From NCBI GenBank assembly GCA_964548855.1, contig CAZJSR010000005.1, positions 1 through 64,000 of the forward strand: a stretch of 64,000 bases of DNA, given 5' to 3'. Under the pieces are notes generated by a model. The model was not told the origin of the DNA. It ran no database searches and was given only the letters and a program-made list of their open reading frames with translations. Shown here piece after piece: positions 45,580 to 55,089 of this stretch; position 1 is the first letter of the stretch; every line of letters starts with the position of its first letter. Position numbers and translations under genes: made by a program. The stretch is from UBA3206 sp964548855. Its GTDB lineage: Bacteria; Bacillota_I; Bacilli_A; Acholeplasmatales; Anaeroplasmataceae.

Positions 45580-46677
45580 TTAACACCCTGCATTATATTT
45601 TAAGTAAGAAGTAATAAATTCATCAATATTACCATCCATTACACTAGTAATATTACCTGTTTCTGTATTGGTTCTATGGTCTTTAACCATAGTATAAGGA
45701 CAAAAAACATAACTTCTAATTTGTGAACCAAATCCAATATCCATTTGTTCACCTTTAAGTTTCTTTATTTCTTCTTCTTGTTTTCTTATTTCAAGTTCTA
45801 CTAATTTTGATTTAAGTAATTTCATACATGTTTCTTTATTCTTAATTTGACTTCTTTCATTTTGACATGAAACTACAAGATTTGTAGGTATATGTGTTAT
45901 ACGTACTGCTGAATAAGTTGTATTAACACCTTGACCACCAGGTCCTGATGAACAAAATGTATCAATTCTTAAATCTTCTTCATTAATTACAACATCATTA
46001 GAATCATCAATTTGAGGCGCAACATCACATGAAACAAAAGAAGTTTGTCTCTTACCTGCTGCATTAAATGGTGAAATACGTACTAAACGATGCACACCCC
46101 TTTCACCTTTTAAAAGACCATATGCAAACTTCCCGGATACTAAAATAGTAACGCTTTTAATTCCAGCATCCTCTCCTGCAAGATAGTCTAGTACTTGAAC
46201 CTTAAATCCTTTACGTTGTGCATATCTTAAATACATCCTATAAAGCATATCTGCCCAGTCCATTGATTCTGTACCACCTGCACCAGGATGAAGTTCTAAT
46301 ATAGCATTAGCCATATCATATTTCCCACCTAAAGTTACCTTTATTTCAAGTTCCTCTAATGCTTGATTTAGCTTATTTATTTCTTCTTCTAAAAGAATCA
46401 TCGCATCTTCATCTTCATCAATCATTTCTAATAATTCTAATATTCCATTATAAGAATTATTTACACTATTATAGTCTTCGATAGATTCTTTTAAATTATT
46501 ACTTTCATTAATAATTGTTTGCGCTTTTTTAGCATCAAGCCAGAAATCTGGTGATGAAATTTCTAAATTTAAAGCTTCTAATCTAGGCTTTTTTTCCTCT
46601 ATTTTTAAAGCAATATACATATCATCTATTTTTTGTTTAAAACTAGTTAAATATTTATTTATTTCATAACGCTCCAT
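45580..46677 (-). CDS. prfB: Peptide chain release factor 2
   Basis: A 365-residue RF2. It reads UGA and UAA stops and releases the peptide through GGQ. The specificity motif SPF (in RISPFNAAGKRQTSF) and the catalytic GGQGVN are both present. The N-terminus (MERYEINKYLTSF) is in the same frame as the rest, so the programmed +1 frameshift at an early UGA, which autoregulates RF2 in many bacteria, is absent. AAGGAG lies upstream of the ATG. The gene follows secA, a frequent arrangement in Bacillota. Confidence 0.96.
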   Translation of the reverse strand: MERYEINKYLTSFKQKIDDMYIALKIEEKKPRLEALNLEISSPDFWLDAKKAQTIINESNNLKESIEDYNSVNNSYNGILELLEMIDEDEDAMILLEEEINKLNQALEELEIKVTLGGKYDMANAILELHPGAGGTESMDWADMLYRMYLRYAQRKGFKVQVLDYLAGEDAGIKSVTILVSGKFAYGLLKGERGVHRLVRISPFNAAGKRQTSFVSCDVAPQIDDSNDVVINEEDLRIDTFCSSGPGGQGVNTTYSAVRITHIPTNLVVSCQNERSQIKNKETCMKLLKSKLVELEIRKQEEEIKKLKGEQMDIGFGSQIRSYVFCPYTMVKDHRTNTETGNITSVMDGNIDEFITSYLKYNAGC

Positions 46678-46694
46678 AAATTCATCTCCTTAAA

Positions 46695-46723
46695 TAACAT
46701 AAAAAGCCCATAAAGAGCTTTTT
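46695..46723 (-). terminator. Hairpin between secA and prfB
   Basis: AAAAAGC (46701-46707) and GCTTTTT (46717-46723) form a short stem, with few T following on the minus strand. It is probably a weak attenuator. Confidence 0.5.
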
Positions 46724-49238
46724 AACGTCCGCAACAATATTTGTATTTCTTTCCACTTCCACATGGGCATAAATCGTTTCTTCCAATTTCTTTTTTAGGA
46801 TTAACGATTGGGGTAGATTTATGAGAATTATCTGAAGCTTGATTAGTTACAAGTCCTTTTTGTGGATCTTCTTGAACAGAAATTCTTACCTTTGTACGAA
46901 CAAGATATCTTAATACATCTTCATTGATGTCATAAGTCATCTTATTGAAAGTTCTTAATCCTTCAGCTTTATAGATTGTTAAAGGATTTTGTTGTCCATA
47001 TGATTGTAATCCTATTCCTTGTCTTAATCCAGACATCTTGTCAATATGAGATGTCCAGTGTTGATCTACAACTCTTAAAACAATATATTTAACAAAACCT
47101 TCAAATGCTTCTTCAGGGAATAGTTTACGCTTTTCATCTATTTCTTTTACAGCAATATCATATAGATAGTCTCTAATTTCAACTTCATCTAACTTCTTTA
47201 ATTGCTCAATATCAACACAGTTATCACCATAATATTTAACATTAAATGCATCCGCAATACCTTGATCATCTATGTTAAATTTATTACGTCCAACCTCTTC
47301 CATGTATCTATCACAAATTTGATTAATCGCTTCTTTCATCATATGTTGTGCCATATCTTCAATATTTTCACCTTTGATGATTTGCATTCTTTGTCCATAT
47401 AATAATTCACGTTGAACACGTATAACATCATCATATTTTAATACATTTTTACGTGAATCATAGTTAGAACCTTCAATACGAGTTTGTGCTTGTGTCATAA
47501 CTTTAGTAAATAATTTACTTTCAAGAGGTTTTGTTTCATCACCTTCTGAATTTAAAGACACTACTTGTTCTAAACGATGTTTAAATGAATCACCTGCAAA
47601 ACGTTCTAATAATTCATCCTCACATGATGTATAGAATCTTGAATATCCAGGATCACCTTGACGTCCTGAACGTCCTCTTAACTGATTATCAATACGTCTT
47701 GATTCATGACGCTCTGTACCAAATACACAAAGACCTCCTAAAGCCTTAACTTCATCATTAATCTTAATGTCAGTACCACGTCCTGCCATGTTTGTAGCAA
47801 TTGTTATAGCACCAAGTTCACCAGCATGTTCAACAATTTCAGCTTCACGTTCATGGTTTTTAGCATTTAATACTTCATGTTTAAGTCCTAATGCTTTAAG
47901 TTTTTTAGATAACATTTCAGATGTATCAACTGATACAGTACCAATTAGGATAGGTTGCCCATTCATATGTCTTGTTTTAACTTCTTCAAGTAATGCATTC
48001 CATTTATATTCAGCCTTCAAGAATAATAAATCTGGTGCATCTATTCTTTGAATTGGTCTATTAGTAGGAACTTCTACAACATACATATTATAGATATCTC
48101 TAAATTCCTCTTCTTCAGTTTTAGCAGTACCTGTCATACCTGATAATTTATGATACATTCTAAAGAAGTTTTGATATGTAATAGTTGCGACTGTAACCAT
48201 TTCTTGTTTGATTTCTACACCTTCTTTAGCTTCTATTGCTTGATGTAGACCATCATTATATTGACGTCCCTTTAAGATACGTCCCGTAAATGAGTCAACA
48301 ATTAATACTTCTCCATCTTGTACAACATATTCAACTTGATTATGGAATATATAGTTAGCTTTAAGTGCATTATTAATTCTATGTACTAAATTAACATTAT
48401 CAAGATCATATAGATTCTTAATATTAAATTTCTTTTCAGCAGCTTCAATACCACTAGTTGTTAGTTGAATTGTTTTAGATTCCACATCAATCTCATAATC
48501 ATCTTCATTTAATCCTTTTGCGAAAGAATCAACTAAAGTATAAATCTTAGGACTATCTTTTGAACCTCCCGAAATAATAAGAGGTGTTCTAGCTTCATCG
48601 ATTAATACAGAGTCAACCTCGTCAATAATTGCGACATTTAATCCTCTTTGTTGTACTAAAGATTCTTTATCACGTGCCATATTATCTCTTAAATAGTCAA
48701 ATCCTAATTCACTATTTGTAGAATATAAGATATCACATGCATATGCTTCTTGTTTTTGTTGCTGAGTTAATTCTCTTAAGTTTAATCCTACAGTTAACCC
48801 TAACCAACGGAATAAATTACCAATTTCTCCATTAACTTCACGACCTGCAAGGTATTCATTTACTGTAACAATATGTACACCATTTCCCTCAAGTGCATTT
48901 AAATATGCAGGTGCAACTGCAGTAAGAGTTTTTCCTTCCCCTGTACGCATTTCTGCGACATTACCACCGTGAAGAATAATACCTCCAACAATTTGTACAA
49001 AGAATGGTTTTTTATTAATTACACGACTTGCCGCTTCTCTTACAACCGCAAACGCTTCTGGTAATATATCATCTAAAGTTTTTCCATTTTTTAATAATTC
49101 TTTAAAGTATGGAGTTTTTGCCTGAAGTTCTTCATCTGAAAGTTTTTGCATTTCTTCATCATATTCCATAACCTTTAAAGCTATTTTCTTACATCTTTTA
49201 AGTTCTTTTATTCCTGAATCAAATAATTTTTTAAACAT
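46722..49238 (-). CDS. secA: Preprotein translocase ATPase SecA
   Basis: An 838-residue SecA, typical of Bacillota. It drives secreted proteins through SecYEG. Visible features: the ATPase site MRTGEGKTLTA, motif VDEVDSVLIDEARTPLIISG (DEAD-like), TVSVDTSEML in the second motor domain, the conserved MAGRGTDIK, GRSGRQGDPG, and the C-terminal zinc-binding tail CPCGSGKKYKYCCG. The intact tail indicates a full-length gene. AAGGAAG precedes the ATG. SecG is at 14872. Confidence 0.98.
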   Translation of the reverse strand: MFKKLFDSGIKELKRCKKIALKVMEYDEEMQKLSDEELQAKTPYFKELLKNGKTLDDILPEAFAVVREAASRVINKKPFFVQIVGGIILHGGNVAEMRTGEGKTLTAVAPAYLNALEGNGVHIVTVNEYLAGREVNGEIGNLFRWLGLTVGLNLRELTQQQKQEAYACDILYSTNSELGFDYLRDNMARDKESLVQQRGLNVAIIDEVDSVLIDEARTPLIISGGSKDSPKIYTLVDSFAKGLNEDDYEIDVESKTIQLTTSGIEAAEKKFNIKNLYDLDNVNLVHRINNALKANYIFHNQVEYVVQDGEVLIVDSFTGRILKGRQYNDGLHQAIEAKEGVEIKQEMVTVATITYQNFFRMYHKLSGMTGTAKTEEEEFRDIYNMYVVEVPTNRPIQRIDAPDLLFLKAEYKWNALLEEVKTRHMNGQPILIGTVSVDTSEMLSKKLKALGLKHEVLNAKNHEREAEIVEHAGELGAITIATNMAGRGTDIKINDEVKALGGLCVFGTERHESRRIDNQLRGRSGRQGDPGYSRFYTSCEDELLERFAGDSFKHRLEQVVSLNSEGDETKPLESKLFTKVMTQAQTRIEGSNYDSRKNVLKYDDVIRVQRELLYGQRMQIIKGENIEDMAQHMMKEAINQICDRYMEEVGRNKFNIDDQGIADAFNVKYYGDNCVDIEQLKKLDEVEIRDYLYDIAVKEIDEKRKLFPEEAFEGFVKYIVLRVVDQHWTSHIDKMSGLRQGIGLQSYGQQNPLTIYKAEGLRTFNKMTYDINEDVLRYLVRTKVRISVQEDPQKGLVTNQASDNSHKSTPIVNPKKEIGRNDLCPCGSGKKYKYCCGR

Positions 49239-49341
49239 TTTAATCTTCCTTTTTTTGTAAGTGTATACTATTTCATAATACTATATTTTCTTAAAATATG
49301 CAATCAATTATAGTTCTTATCTTTTAGTTTTTAAAAAAAAG

Positions 49342-49357
49342 TAACTTTAAAAAGTTA
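49342..49357 (-). terminator. Second hairpin downstream of gap
   Basis: TAACTTT and AAAGTTA pair, followed by eight T on the minus strand. It may back up the stronger gap terminator at 49382. Confidence 0.5.
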
Positions 49358-49374
49358 ATTTTTCATTTAATCTA

Positions 49375-49407
49375 TAAAAAAAAGAATGATAAATAAATAT
49401 CATTCTT
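49375..49407 (-). terminator. Terminator of gap
   Basis: AAGAATGATA (49382-49391) pairs with TATCATTCTT (49398-49407) and precedes a T run on the minus strand. Confidence 0.88.
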
Positions 49408-49419
49408 CTTTTACTATTA

Positions 49420-50427
49420 TTACTTTAATTCAGCAAAATATTTGATTGTTCTAACCATTTGGCTAGTATATGAATTTTCATTGTCATACCAAGCAACTAC
49501 TTGAACTTGAGTATTTCCATCTTCCATAACTGTTGCCATAGTTTGAGTTGCATCAAATAATGAACCAAAACGCATTCCTACGATATCTGAAGAAACGATT
49601 TGTTCTTCATTATATCCAAATGATTCAGATGCTGCATTCTTCATAGCTGCATTGATTTCTTCAACTGTAACTTTACCCTTAACAACAGCTACTAAAATAG
49701 TTGTAGATCCTGTTGGAACTGGAACTCTTTGAGCTGATCCAATTAATTTTCCATTTAATTCAGGAATAACTAATCCGATAGCTTTAGCTGCACCTGTTGA
49801 ATTTGGAACGATATTAACAGCTGCTGCACGAGCACGTCTGAAATCACCTTTTCTATGAGGTCCGTCTAATACCATTTGATCTCCTGTATAAGCATGAATT
49901 GTTGTCATAATTCCACTTTGGATTGGTGCTAATTTATTTAATGTATTAGCCATAGGTGCTAAACAATTTGTTGTACAAGATGCTGCTGAAATAATTGTGT
50001 CATCTGCAGTTAATGTTTTTTCGTTTACGCTATAAACGATAGTTGGAAGATCTTTTCCAGCAGGTGCTGAAATTACAACCTTCTTAGCTCCAGCATTAAT
50101 GTGAGCTTGTGATTTTTCTTTTGAAGTATAGAATCCAGTACATTCTAATACTACATCAACACCGATTTCTCCCCAAGGAAGTTCTGCGGCATTTGCTTTT
50201 GCGTAAATTGTGATTTCTTTTCCATTTACAATAATTGAATTTTCAGTTGATTCAACAGTTCCTTCATATTTTCCTTGAGATGAATCATACTTTAATAAGT
50301 GAGCTAACATTGCAGGGCTTGTTAAGTCGTTGATTGCTACTACTTCATACCCTTCTGCTCCGAACATTTGTCTAAATGCAAGACGTCCAATACGTCCAAA
50401 ACCATTAATGGCTACTCTTACTGACAT
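49420..50427 (-). CDS. gap: Glyceraldehyde-3-phosphate dehydrogenase
   Basis: A 335-residue GAPDH, full length. It oxidises glyceraldehyde-3-phosphate to 1,3-bisphosphoglycerate in glycolysis. The N-terminus INGFGRIGRLAFRQMF is the NAD-binding motif; the catalytic Cys is in SAASCTTNCLAP, with His in the usual HAYTGDQ region, and the C-terminus WYDNENSYTSQM is canonical. GGAGG precedes the ATG, behind a promoter (50470-50498). The G+C-richer codon choice compared with neighbours is usual for a highly expressed gene. Confidence 0.98.
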   Translation of the reverse strand: MSVRVAINGFGRIGRLAFRQMFGAEGYEVVAINDLTSPAMLAHLLKYDSSQGKYEGTVESTENSIIVNGKEITIYAKANAAELPWGEIGVDVVLECTGFYTSKEKSQAHINAGAKKVVISAPAGKDLPTIVYSVNEKTLTADDTIISAASCTTNCLAPMANTLNKLAPIQSGIMTTIHAYTGDQMVLDGPHRKGDFRRARAAAVNIVPNSTGAAKAIGLVIPELNGKLIGSAQRVPVPTGSTTILVAVVKGKVTVEEINAAMKNAASESFGYNEEQIVSSDIVGMRFGSLFDATQTMATVMEDGNTQVQVVAWYDNENSYTSQMVRTIKYFAELK

Positions 50428-50469
50428 TTTAATTCCTCCTAATTTTCCGTAATTTTCTTTACTACTATA

Positions 50470-50498
50470 ATAATATCACTTTTAAAAATAAAATACAA
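50470..50498 (-). promoter_or_regulatory. Promoter of gap
   Basis: On the minus strand, TTGTAT (50493-50498) and TATTAT (50470-50475), 17 bp apart. A cre-like sequence TGTAAACGTTTTTA at 50533-50546 lies in the shared gap/clpP region. Confidence 0.5.
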
Positions 50499-50575
50499 CT
50501 TATAAATCGTACGACATTATATAACAAATATATGTAAACGTTTTTATTAAAATATAATTGGAAGGTGAAATAAAA

Positions 50576-51163
50576 ATGAATTATATACCAATTGTATTAG
50601 AACAAACTAAAAGCACTGAAAGGAGTTATGATATATATTCAAGATTACTTAAAGATAGAATAATATTTCTAACTGGTGAGATAAAAGACGAACTTGCTTC
50701 GCTGATAGTTTCTGAATTACTTTACTTAGATAGTATTAATAATGACGATATCTATTTATACATAAATTCTCCAGGTGGTAGTATAAATGCAGGAATGGCA
50801 ATTTATGATACCATTAATTATATTTCCTCAGATGTTCAAACAATATGCATAGGAAGTGCAATGAGCATGGCTGCATTTTTACTTGCTTCAGGAACTAAAG
50901 GAAAAAGATATAGTCTTACAAATAGTGAAATAATGATTCATCAACCATATAGTGGAATAGAAGGTGTGATAACTGATATAAATATTCATACTAAAAGATT
51001 AATAAAAACTAAAGAAAATATCTATTCTATTCTTTCTAATATAACAAAAAAATCATTTAAAGAAATAGAAGAAAACTGTGAAAGAGATAACTTTATGACA
51101 CCAAGTGAGGCTCTTAGTTATGGTTTAATAGATGAAATAATTACAAAGAAAAAAAATAATTAA
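50576..51163 (+). CDS. clpP: ATP-dependent Clp protease proteolytic subunit
   Basis: A 195-residue ClpP, usual length. It forms the proteolytic barrel used by ClpX or ClpC, which also destroys tmRNA-tagged proteins. The catalytic Ser is in GSAMSMAAF, His in MIHQPYSG and Asp in ERDNFMTPSEA. The ATG at 50576 has GGAAGGTG 10 nt upstream; an in-frame start six codons earlier is inside that site. It is divergent from gap and shares a 148-bp intergenic region. No other clp gene is in the window. Confidence 0.96.
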   Translation: MNYIPIVLEQTKSTERSYDIYSRLLKDRIIFLTGEIKDELASLIVSELLYLDSINNDDIYLYINSPGGSINAGMAIYDTINYISSDVQTICIGSAMSMAAFLLASGTKGKRYSLTNSEIMIHQPYSGIEGVITDINIHTKRLIKTKENIYSILSNITKKSFKEIEENCERDNFMTPSEALSYGLIDEIITKKKNN

Positions 51164-51181
51164 AGGATTAATCCTTTAATT
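51158..51181. terminator. Bidirectional terminator between clpP and nadK
   Basis: AATTAAAGGA and TCCTTTAATT form a 10-bp stem around TTAA. It serves the two converging genes and overlaps both stop regions. Confidence 0.75.
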
Positions 51182-51952
51182 ATTAATAAAAGCTTTCTTA
51201 AGCCTATCTAAAAATTCTATATTATTTTGTGCAAAAGAAACATGATGTTTACTATATTTACATCTTATTTCTAAAAAATCAGAAATCATATAATTAAGAT
51301 TATCAACTGTAATCCAAGTTTCAATCGCATCAGTACTTTTAATCTTAACTTCCTTAGAAGCACTAAGAAGGAGTGGAGAACCAAGTGTACGATATGTACG
51401 TGAATTTATGCTTGCGATTTCTGTTAATTGAAATGCCTCGAGATTAGGATCAACTACACAACCGTGTAAAGATTTATTATAAGCTGTTGAACCAAATGGA
51501 GTTGATATACAAAGACCTGTTCCTCTAAATGATTCAAGTTCTTTTTCATCAACAAATACATCAACAATCAATGTTCTTGGTGGATTTATAACAGTAATTT
51601 CATTTAAGGCAATTCCTCGAGTAACCTTATTTAAAGTATGAAGTTCATATTCTAAAAGTCCTACTTCTTCTTTTGTATATATTCCTTTATTAATCATATC
51701 TGCAACTAAATCTATTTCTTCTACTTTAAAATTTGTAATAAAACCTAAATGTCCTGTATTAATACCAAAAATAACAATTTTATCACAGATATTACTATAT
51801 TTATGTAATGCCTTAAGTATAGTACCATCACCACCTACACTTATGACAATATCAGGATTACTTTCATCGTAAGGAATATTTATTTTTTCTTTAATTAAAG
51901 AAGCGAGTTCTTTACTATAATCATCATGTTTAGATACTATACAATATTTCAT
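51176..51952 (-). CDS. nadK: NAD kinase
   Basis: A 258-residue NAD kinase, typical bacterial length. It makes NADP from NAD with ATP or polyphosphate. The catalytic GGDGT motif is VGGDGTILKAL (about residue 42), and the NAD-binding NTGHLGFITNF and SFRGTGLCISTPFGSTAYN are both present. Since a VTC-type polyphosphate protein lies in the window, polyphosphate use is possible but not shown. AAAGG precedes the ATG. Confidence 0.95.
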   Translation of the reverse strand: MKYCIVSKHDDYSKELASLIKEKINIPYDESNPDIVISVGGDGTILKALHKYSNICDKIVIFGINTGHLGFITNFKVEEIDLVADMINKGIYTKEEVGLLEYELHTLNKVTRGIALNEITVINPPRTLIVDVFVDEKELESFRGTGLCISTPFGSTAYNKSLHGCVVDPNLEAFQLTEIASINSRTYRTLGSPLLLSASKEVKIKSTDAIETWITVDNLNYMISDFLEIRCKYSKHHVSFAQNNIEFLDRLKKAFINN

Positions 51953-52037
51953 AAAATCAAAACCTTTCTATTTATTATTCTATCACAGCACTTGCTTTTT
52001 TACTATAAATATATATAATTAATTTGGTGATTATTTT

Positions 52038-52586
52038 ATGAAACAAAGTATAGAAATTGAATACAAAACAAAAATAACAGAAAATAAATATATCCAAATT
52101 CTTAACGCATTAGATTTAAGTGATAATATTTTCTTACAAACAAATCATTACTTTGATTCTTCAGATCATGATTTAGAAAATAATAAAATTGTTTTACGTA
52201 TAAGACAAAAAGAAAATAATTTTAAGTTAACAAGTAAAATTGATAATAAAGAAAATAACACAATTACTGAAAATCATATTAATTTAAGTAACGAAGAAGC
52301 CTTAAATATGATATTAAATGGTTTTAATGCTAAAATAATTAACTTAAATTATGAAGTCAAAAAAATAGGCGAGTTAAAAACTTATCGTGCAAGAAAAGAA
52401 TTCTTAAATGGAACTATATTTTTAGATAAAAGTCAGTACAATGGAATAACAGACTATGAACTTGAATACGAAGCTAATTCACTTGATACAATCGATGAGG
52501 ACTTTAAAAAAATACTTATTATTTTTAATATACCATATCAAAAATCAATTTCAAAATTTAAAAGATGTATGTTAACATTAAAATAA
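52038..52586 (+). CDS. CYTH-domain protein (triphosphate tunnel metalloenzyme)
   Basis: A 182-residue CYTH protein with the opening ExExK motif IEIEYKTKI, followed by NHYFDSSD, VLRIRQKE, FKLTSKI and FLDKSQYNGITDYELEYEA. The beta-barrel binds triphosphate groups; members hydrolyse inorganic triphosphate, make cAMP, or handle thiamine triphosphate. The role in this organism cannot be read. It is one of two triphosphate-tunnel genes in the window, the other being the VTC gene. GGTGATT precedes the ATG. It converges on spx with a shared terminator. Confidence 0.88.
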   Translation: MKQSIEIEYKTKITENKYIQILNALDLSDNIFLQTNHYFDSSDHDLENNKIVLRIRQKENNFKLTSKIDNKENNTITENHINLSNEEALNMILNGFNAKIINLNYEVKKIGELKTYRARKEFLNGTIFLDKSQYNGITDYELEYEANSLDTIDEDFKKILIIFNIPYQKSISKFKRCMLTLK

Positions 52587-52608
52587 AAATCCATAATTTG
52601 TGGATTTT
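52586..52608. terminator. Bidirectional terminator between the CYTH gene and spx
   Basis: AAAATCCA (52586-52593) pairs with TGGATTTT (52601-52608). Confidence 0.75.
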
Positions 52609-53035
52609 ATTTTATATTCTCAAGAGATTTTACATAATCACATTTTTCAGTCTCACATGATAGACATGAAAACATTTCTCTTAAATTTCTTGGTTTAAAA
52701 GCTGTTATTTCATCATCATCATAACCAACTTGAAATCTTGCATCATCAACAATAATAGGTCTTCTTAAAATTGATGGATTATTAATTATCAAATCTACTA
52801 AATCATTAAATTTCATAGAATCAACATTTATTTTATTTTCTACTATTATTTTACTTCTAGTGCTTATTATGTCTTCAAATCCATTTTCAGAATTTTTAAG
52901 CATATTAATAATATCATTCTTAGTAATAGGTGTTTTAAACATATTAATTTCTTTAAATTTAATATTATTATCTTTTAAATAATTAACAGCTTTTTTACAT
53001 GAAGCACAACTATTTGTAGTGTATATTGTTACCAT
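52607..53035 (-). CDS. spx: Spx/ArsC-family redox-responsive regulator
   Basis: A 142-residue thioredoxin-fold protein of the Spx/MgsR family. The N-terminal redox switch CASC (residues 10-13) is in TTNSCASCKKAVNYL. The family segment LRRPIIVDDARFQVGYDDDEI closely matches Spx. Spx binds the RNA polymerase alpha subunit to redirect transcription under thiol stress, and its level is controlled by ClpXP; clpP is 2 kb away. An extra CLSC at the C-terminus is unusual. It is the last gene before the opp operon, with a palindrome upstream. Confidence 0.88.
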   Translation of the reverse strand: MVTIYTTNSCASCKKAVNYLKDNNIKFKEINMFKTPITKNDIINMLKNSENGFEDIISTRSKIIVENKINVDSMKFNDLVDLIINNPSILRRPIIVDDARFQVGYDDDEITAFKPRNLREMFSCLSCETEKCDYVKSLENIK

Positions 53036-53040
53036 TTATC

Positions 53041-53058
53041 TCGAGTAGACCAACTCGA
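53041..53058. promoter_or_regulatory. Short palindrome upstream of spx
   Basis: TCGAGT and ACTCGA flank AGACCA, 6 bp before the spx ATG. It could be a leader hairpin or operator. Confidence 0.35.
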
Positions 53059-53156
53059 ATTCACACCCTTTCTAATAATTATCTAAATAGATATAGTCTA
53101 AAATTTTAATGTACTTAATATTATAAATAAGTTATATAATCATTATACCATAATAA

Positions 53157-53190
53157 TAAAAAAAGAAGTCTAGCAAATATGCTAAACTTC
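53157..53190 (-). terminator. Terminator of the opp operon
   Basis: GAAGTcTAGCA (53165-53175) and TGCTAaACTTC (53180-53190) pair with one mismatch, followed by a T run on the minus strand. Confidence 0.8.
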
Positions 53191-53199
53191 ATTTTTTTA

Positions 53200-55035
53200 T
53201 TATTTTACAGTTGTCCAGTGGAAATATTTATATCCAAGTGGAGAAACATAAACATTTTCTAAAGATGTTTTTTGTAGATAGTTATCAACATAGTTGTAAA
53301 TTGGAGTAATTGCTCCTGTTGACATTAATAATGTTTCAGCAGCATGCATTAATTTATAACGAGTTGCAGTATCTTTTTCAGCCTTGATGAAATCAATAAG
53401 TTTGTCATATGTATTTTTCCAAGTACCTTGTAACTTAGTATATGAACCGATTCCTGTTAAATCAATTTCATAGTGATTGAAAGTACTAGAATTAGTTCCT
53501 TTTCCTAATTGACAGTCATTGTTTCCTGATGTAGTAGTCCACATATCTAAGAATGAAATTGGATCATTGTAATCTCCAACCCATCCATTACGTGCAACAG
53601 AATATTCTCCATTCTTACGAGTTTCAAGGAATGTTGCCCATGGTTCTTCTTCAATTTTTACATTAATACCATAGTTAGCAAATTGACTTTGAATAGCTTC
53701 TCCGATAGCCTTGTGATTTGCAGCATCACTATTAATTAAATACTCAATAGTTGGGATATCAGTAAATTTCTTAGTAGTTTCATTATAAGTGAAATATTTC
53801 TTTAATGTATTTACAGCATCAGCTGCATTATCATCATACTTAGAAGGATCACCAAACCATCCTTCACCTTTTCCTGTAGGACCATTGTGATCTACGAATT
53901 CTCCACCAGCTGGGTCAGTTAAACCTGTCGCAACGAATCCAGTTGCAGGAGTTTCTCCAGCTTTTGATACTGATTCAGTAATATAAGTACGATTAATTAG
54001 TTTTCCTAAAGCTAAACGAATTTCTTCTTGTTGTTGTGCAGTTTTACCACTAAATAAATCTGTCTTATCTACGTTCCAGCTTACATAATATGTTCCTAAT
54101 TGTCCAACAACATGATAGTCATCAGTCTTAGAAACATCTGCTAAAGAACTTAGAGGGATGTCATCTACGAAGTCAAGATCGTTAGTTAAATATTGTCCAT
54201 ACATAGCTTCAACATCTGAACCAAATACACATGTTAATTTATTTAACTTAATATTGTCTTTATCCCAATAATTTTCATTCTTTTCTAATACTAATTCAAC
54301 GTCTGCTTGATATTTAGTTAATTTATAAGCTCCTGATGCAACAAATTTACTAGGATCTTTAGCCCATTGTCCATCTTTATCAAGTTTATCAGCGTCTTTT
54401 AATACCATATATGCAGGGAATGCACATAATTCTTTGAAATAAGGATATTCCATAGTAGTTGTAACTACTAAAGTCTTATCATCTGTAGCTTTTACATTTA
54501 AGAATTTACTTGGATCTGTATTTCCTGTCTCTCCAAGTGTGCTATAACCATCGATAACTTCAAACATATATCCATAGTCAGCATCTAATCCTGATACAAC
54601 AACAGTATCATCTGATTCTTCTTTTGTACCTTTATCATCAACAACTGTATATGATGCAGCACGATTCCAAGACTTAACAAAGTCTGAAGCCTTAATATCT
54701 GTTCCATCAGAGAATTTTGCATCTTCTCTAATCTTGAAAGTATAAGTTGCCTTTCCTGTTGTGCTATCAATTGCTGGTGTTGGGAAACTTTCTGCTAAAT
54801 CTGGTGTAAGTTCTAGTTCCCCTTTGCTGTTTGCAGTATATCTAACTAATCCTGCAAAAGCATGAACTGCATATGTAGCACCATCTACTGAACTATTTAA
54901 AGCAGGGTCTACATGTTGCGGTGTTGATGCAAGATAAACTACTAGACCATCAGCAGAATCTTTCTTACAAGAAGCAAGACCTACTACAGCAAATGTAGCC
55001 ATTGCACCTGAAATAATTGCCTTTTTAAAATTCAT
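53200..55035 (-). CDS. oppA: Oligopeptide ABC transporter substrate-binding lipoprotein
   Basis: A 611-residue binding protein (family SBP_bac_5). The N-terminus is a lipoprotein signal with the lipobox VVGLASC, so it is anchored outside the membrane. The long family architecture is clear: LVVYLASTPQHVDPALNSS, the conserved YTFKIREDAKFSDG, and NGWVGDYNDPISFLDMWTT near residue 485. It captures peptides for OppBCDF. It is last in the operon, 54 bp after oppF. GGAGG lies upstream of its ATG. Confidence 0.94.
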   Translation of the reverse strand: MNFKKAIISGAMATFAVVGLASCKKDSADGLVVYLASTPQHVDPALNSSVDGATYAVHAFAGLVRYTANSKGELELTPDLAESFPTPAIDSTTGKATYTFKIREDAKFSDGTDIKASDFVKSWNRAASYTVVDDKGTKEESDDTVVVSGLDADYGYMFEVIDGYSTLGETGNTDPSKFLNVKATDDKTLVVTTTMEYPYFKELCAFPAYMVLKDADKLDKDGQWAKDPSKFVASGAYKLTKYQADVELVLEKNENYWDKDNIKLNKLTCVFGSDVEAMYGQYLTNDLDFVDDIPLSSLADVSKTDDYHVVGQLGTYYVSWNVDKTDLFSGKTAQQQEEIRLALGKLINRTYITESVSKAGETPATGFVATGLTDPAGGEFVDHNGPTGKGEGWFGDPSKYDDNAADAVNTLKKYFTYNETTKKFTDIPTIEYLINSDAANHKAIGEAIQSQFANYGINVKIEEEPWATFLETRKNGEYSVARNGWVGDYNDPISFLDMWTTTSGNNDCQLGKGTNSSTFNHYEIDLTGIGSYTKLQGTWKNTYDKLIDFIKAEKDTATRYKLMHAAETLLMSTGAITPIYNYVDNYLQKTSLENVYVSPLGYKYFHWTTVK

Positions 55036-55089
55036 TATTCTTTTCCTCCTATAATTTTTTTATAATAATTCTCTTCTGAGAAATATTAA

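Noticed and set aside
54585..54770. Minus-strand 61-codon open frame inside oppA
   Set aside because: A different-frame shadow within a well-supported gene.
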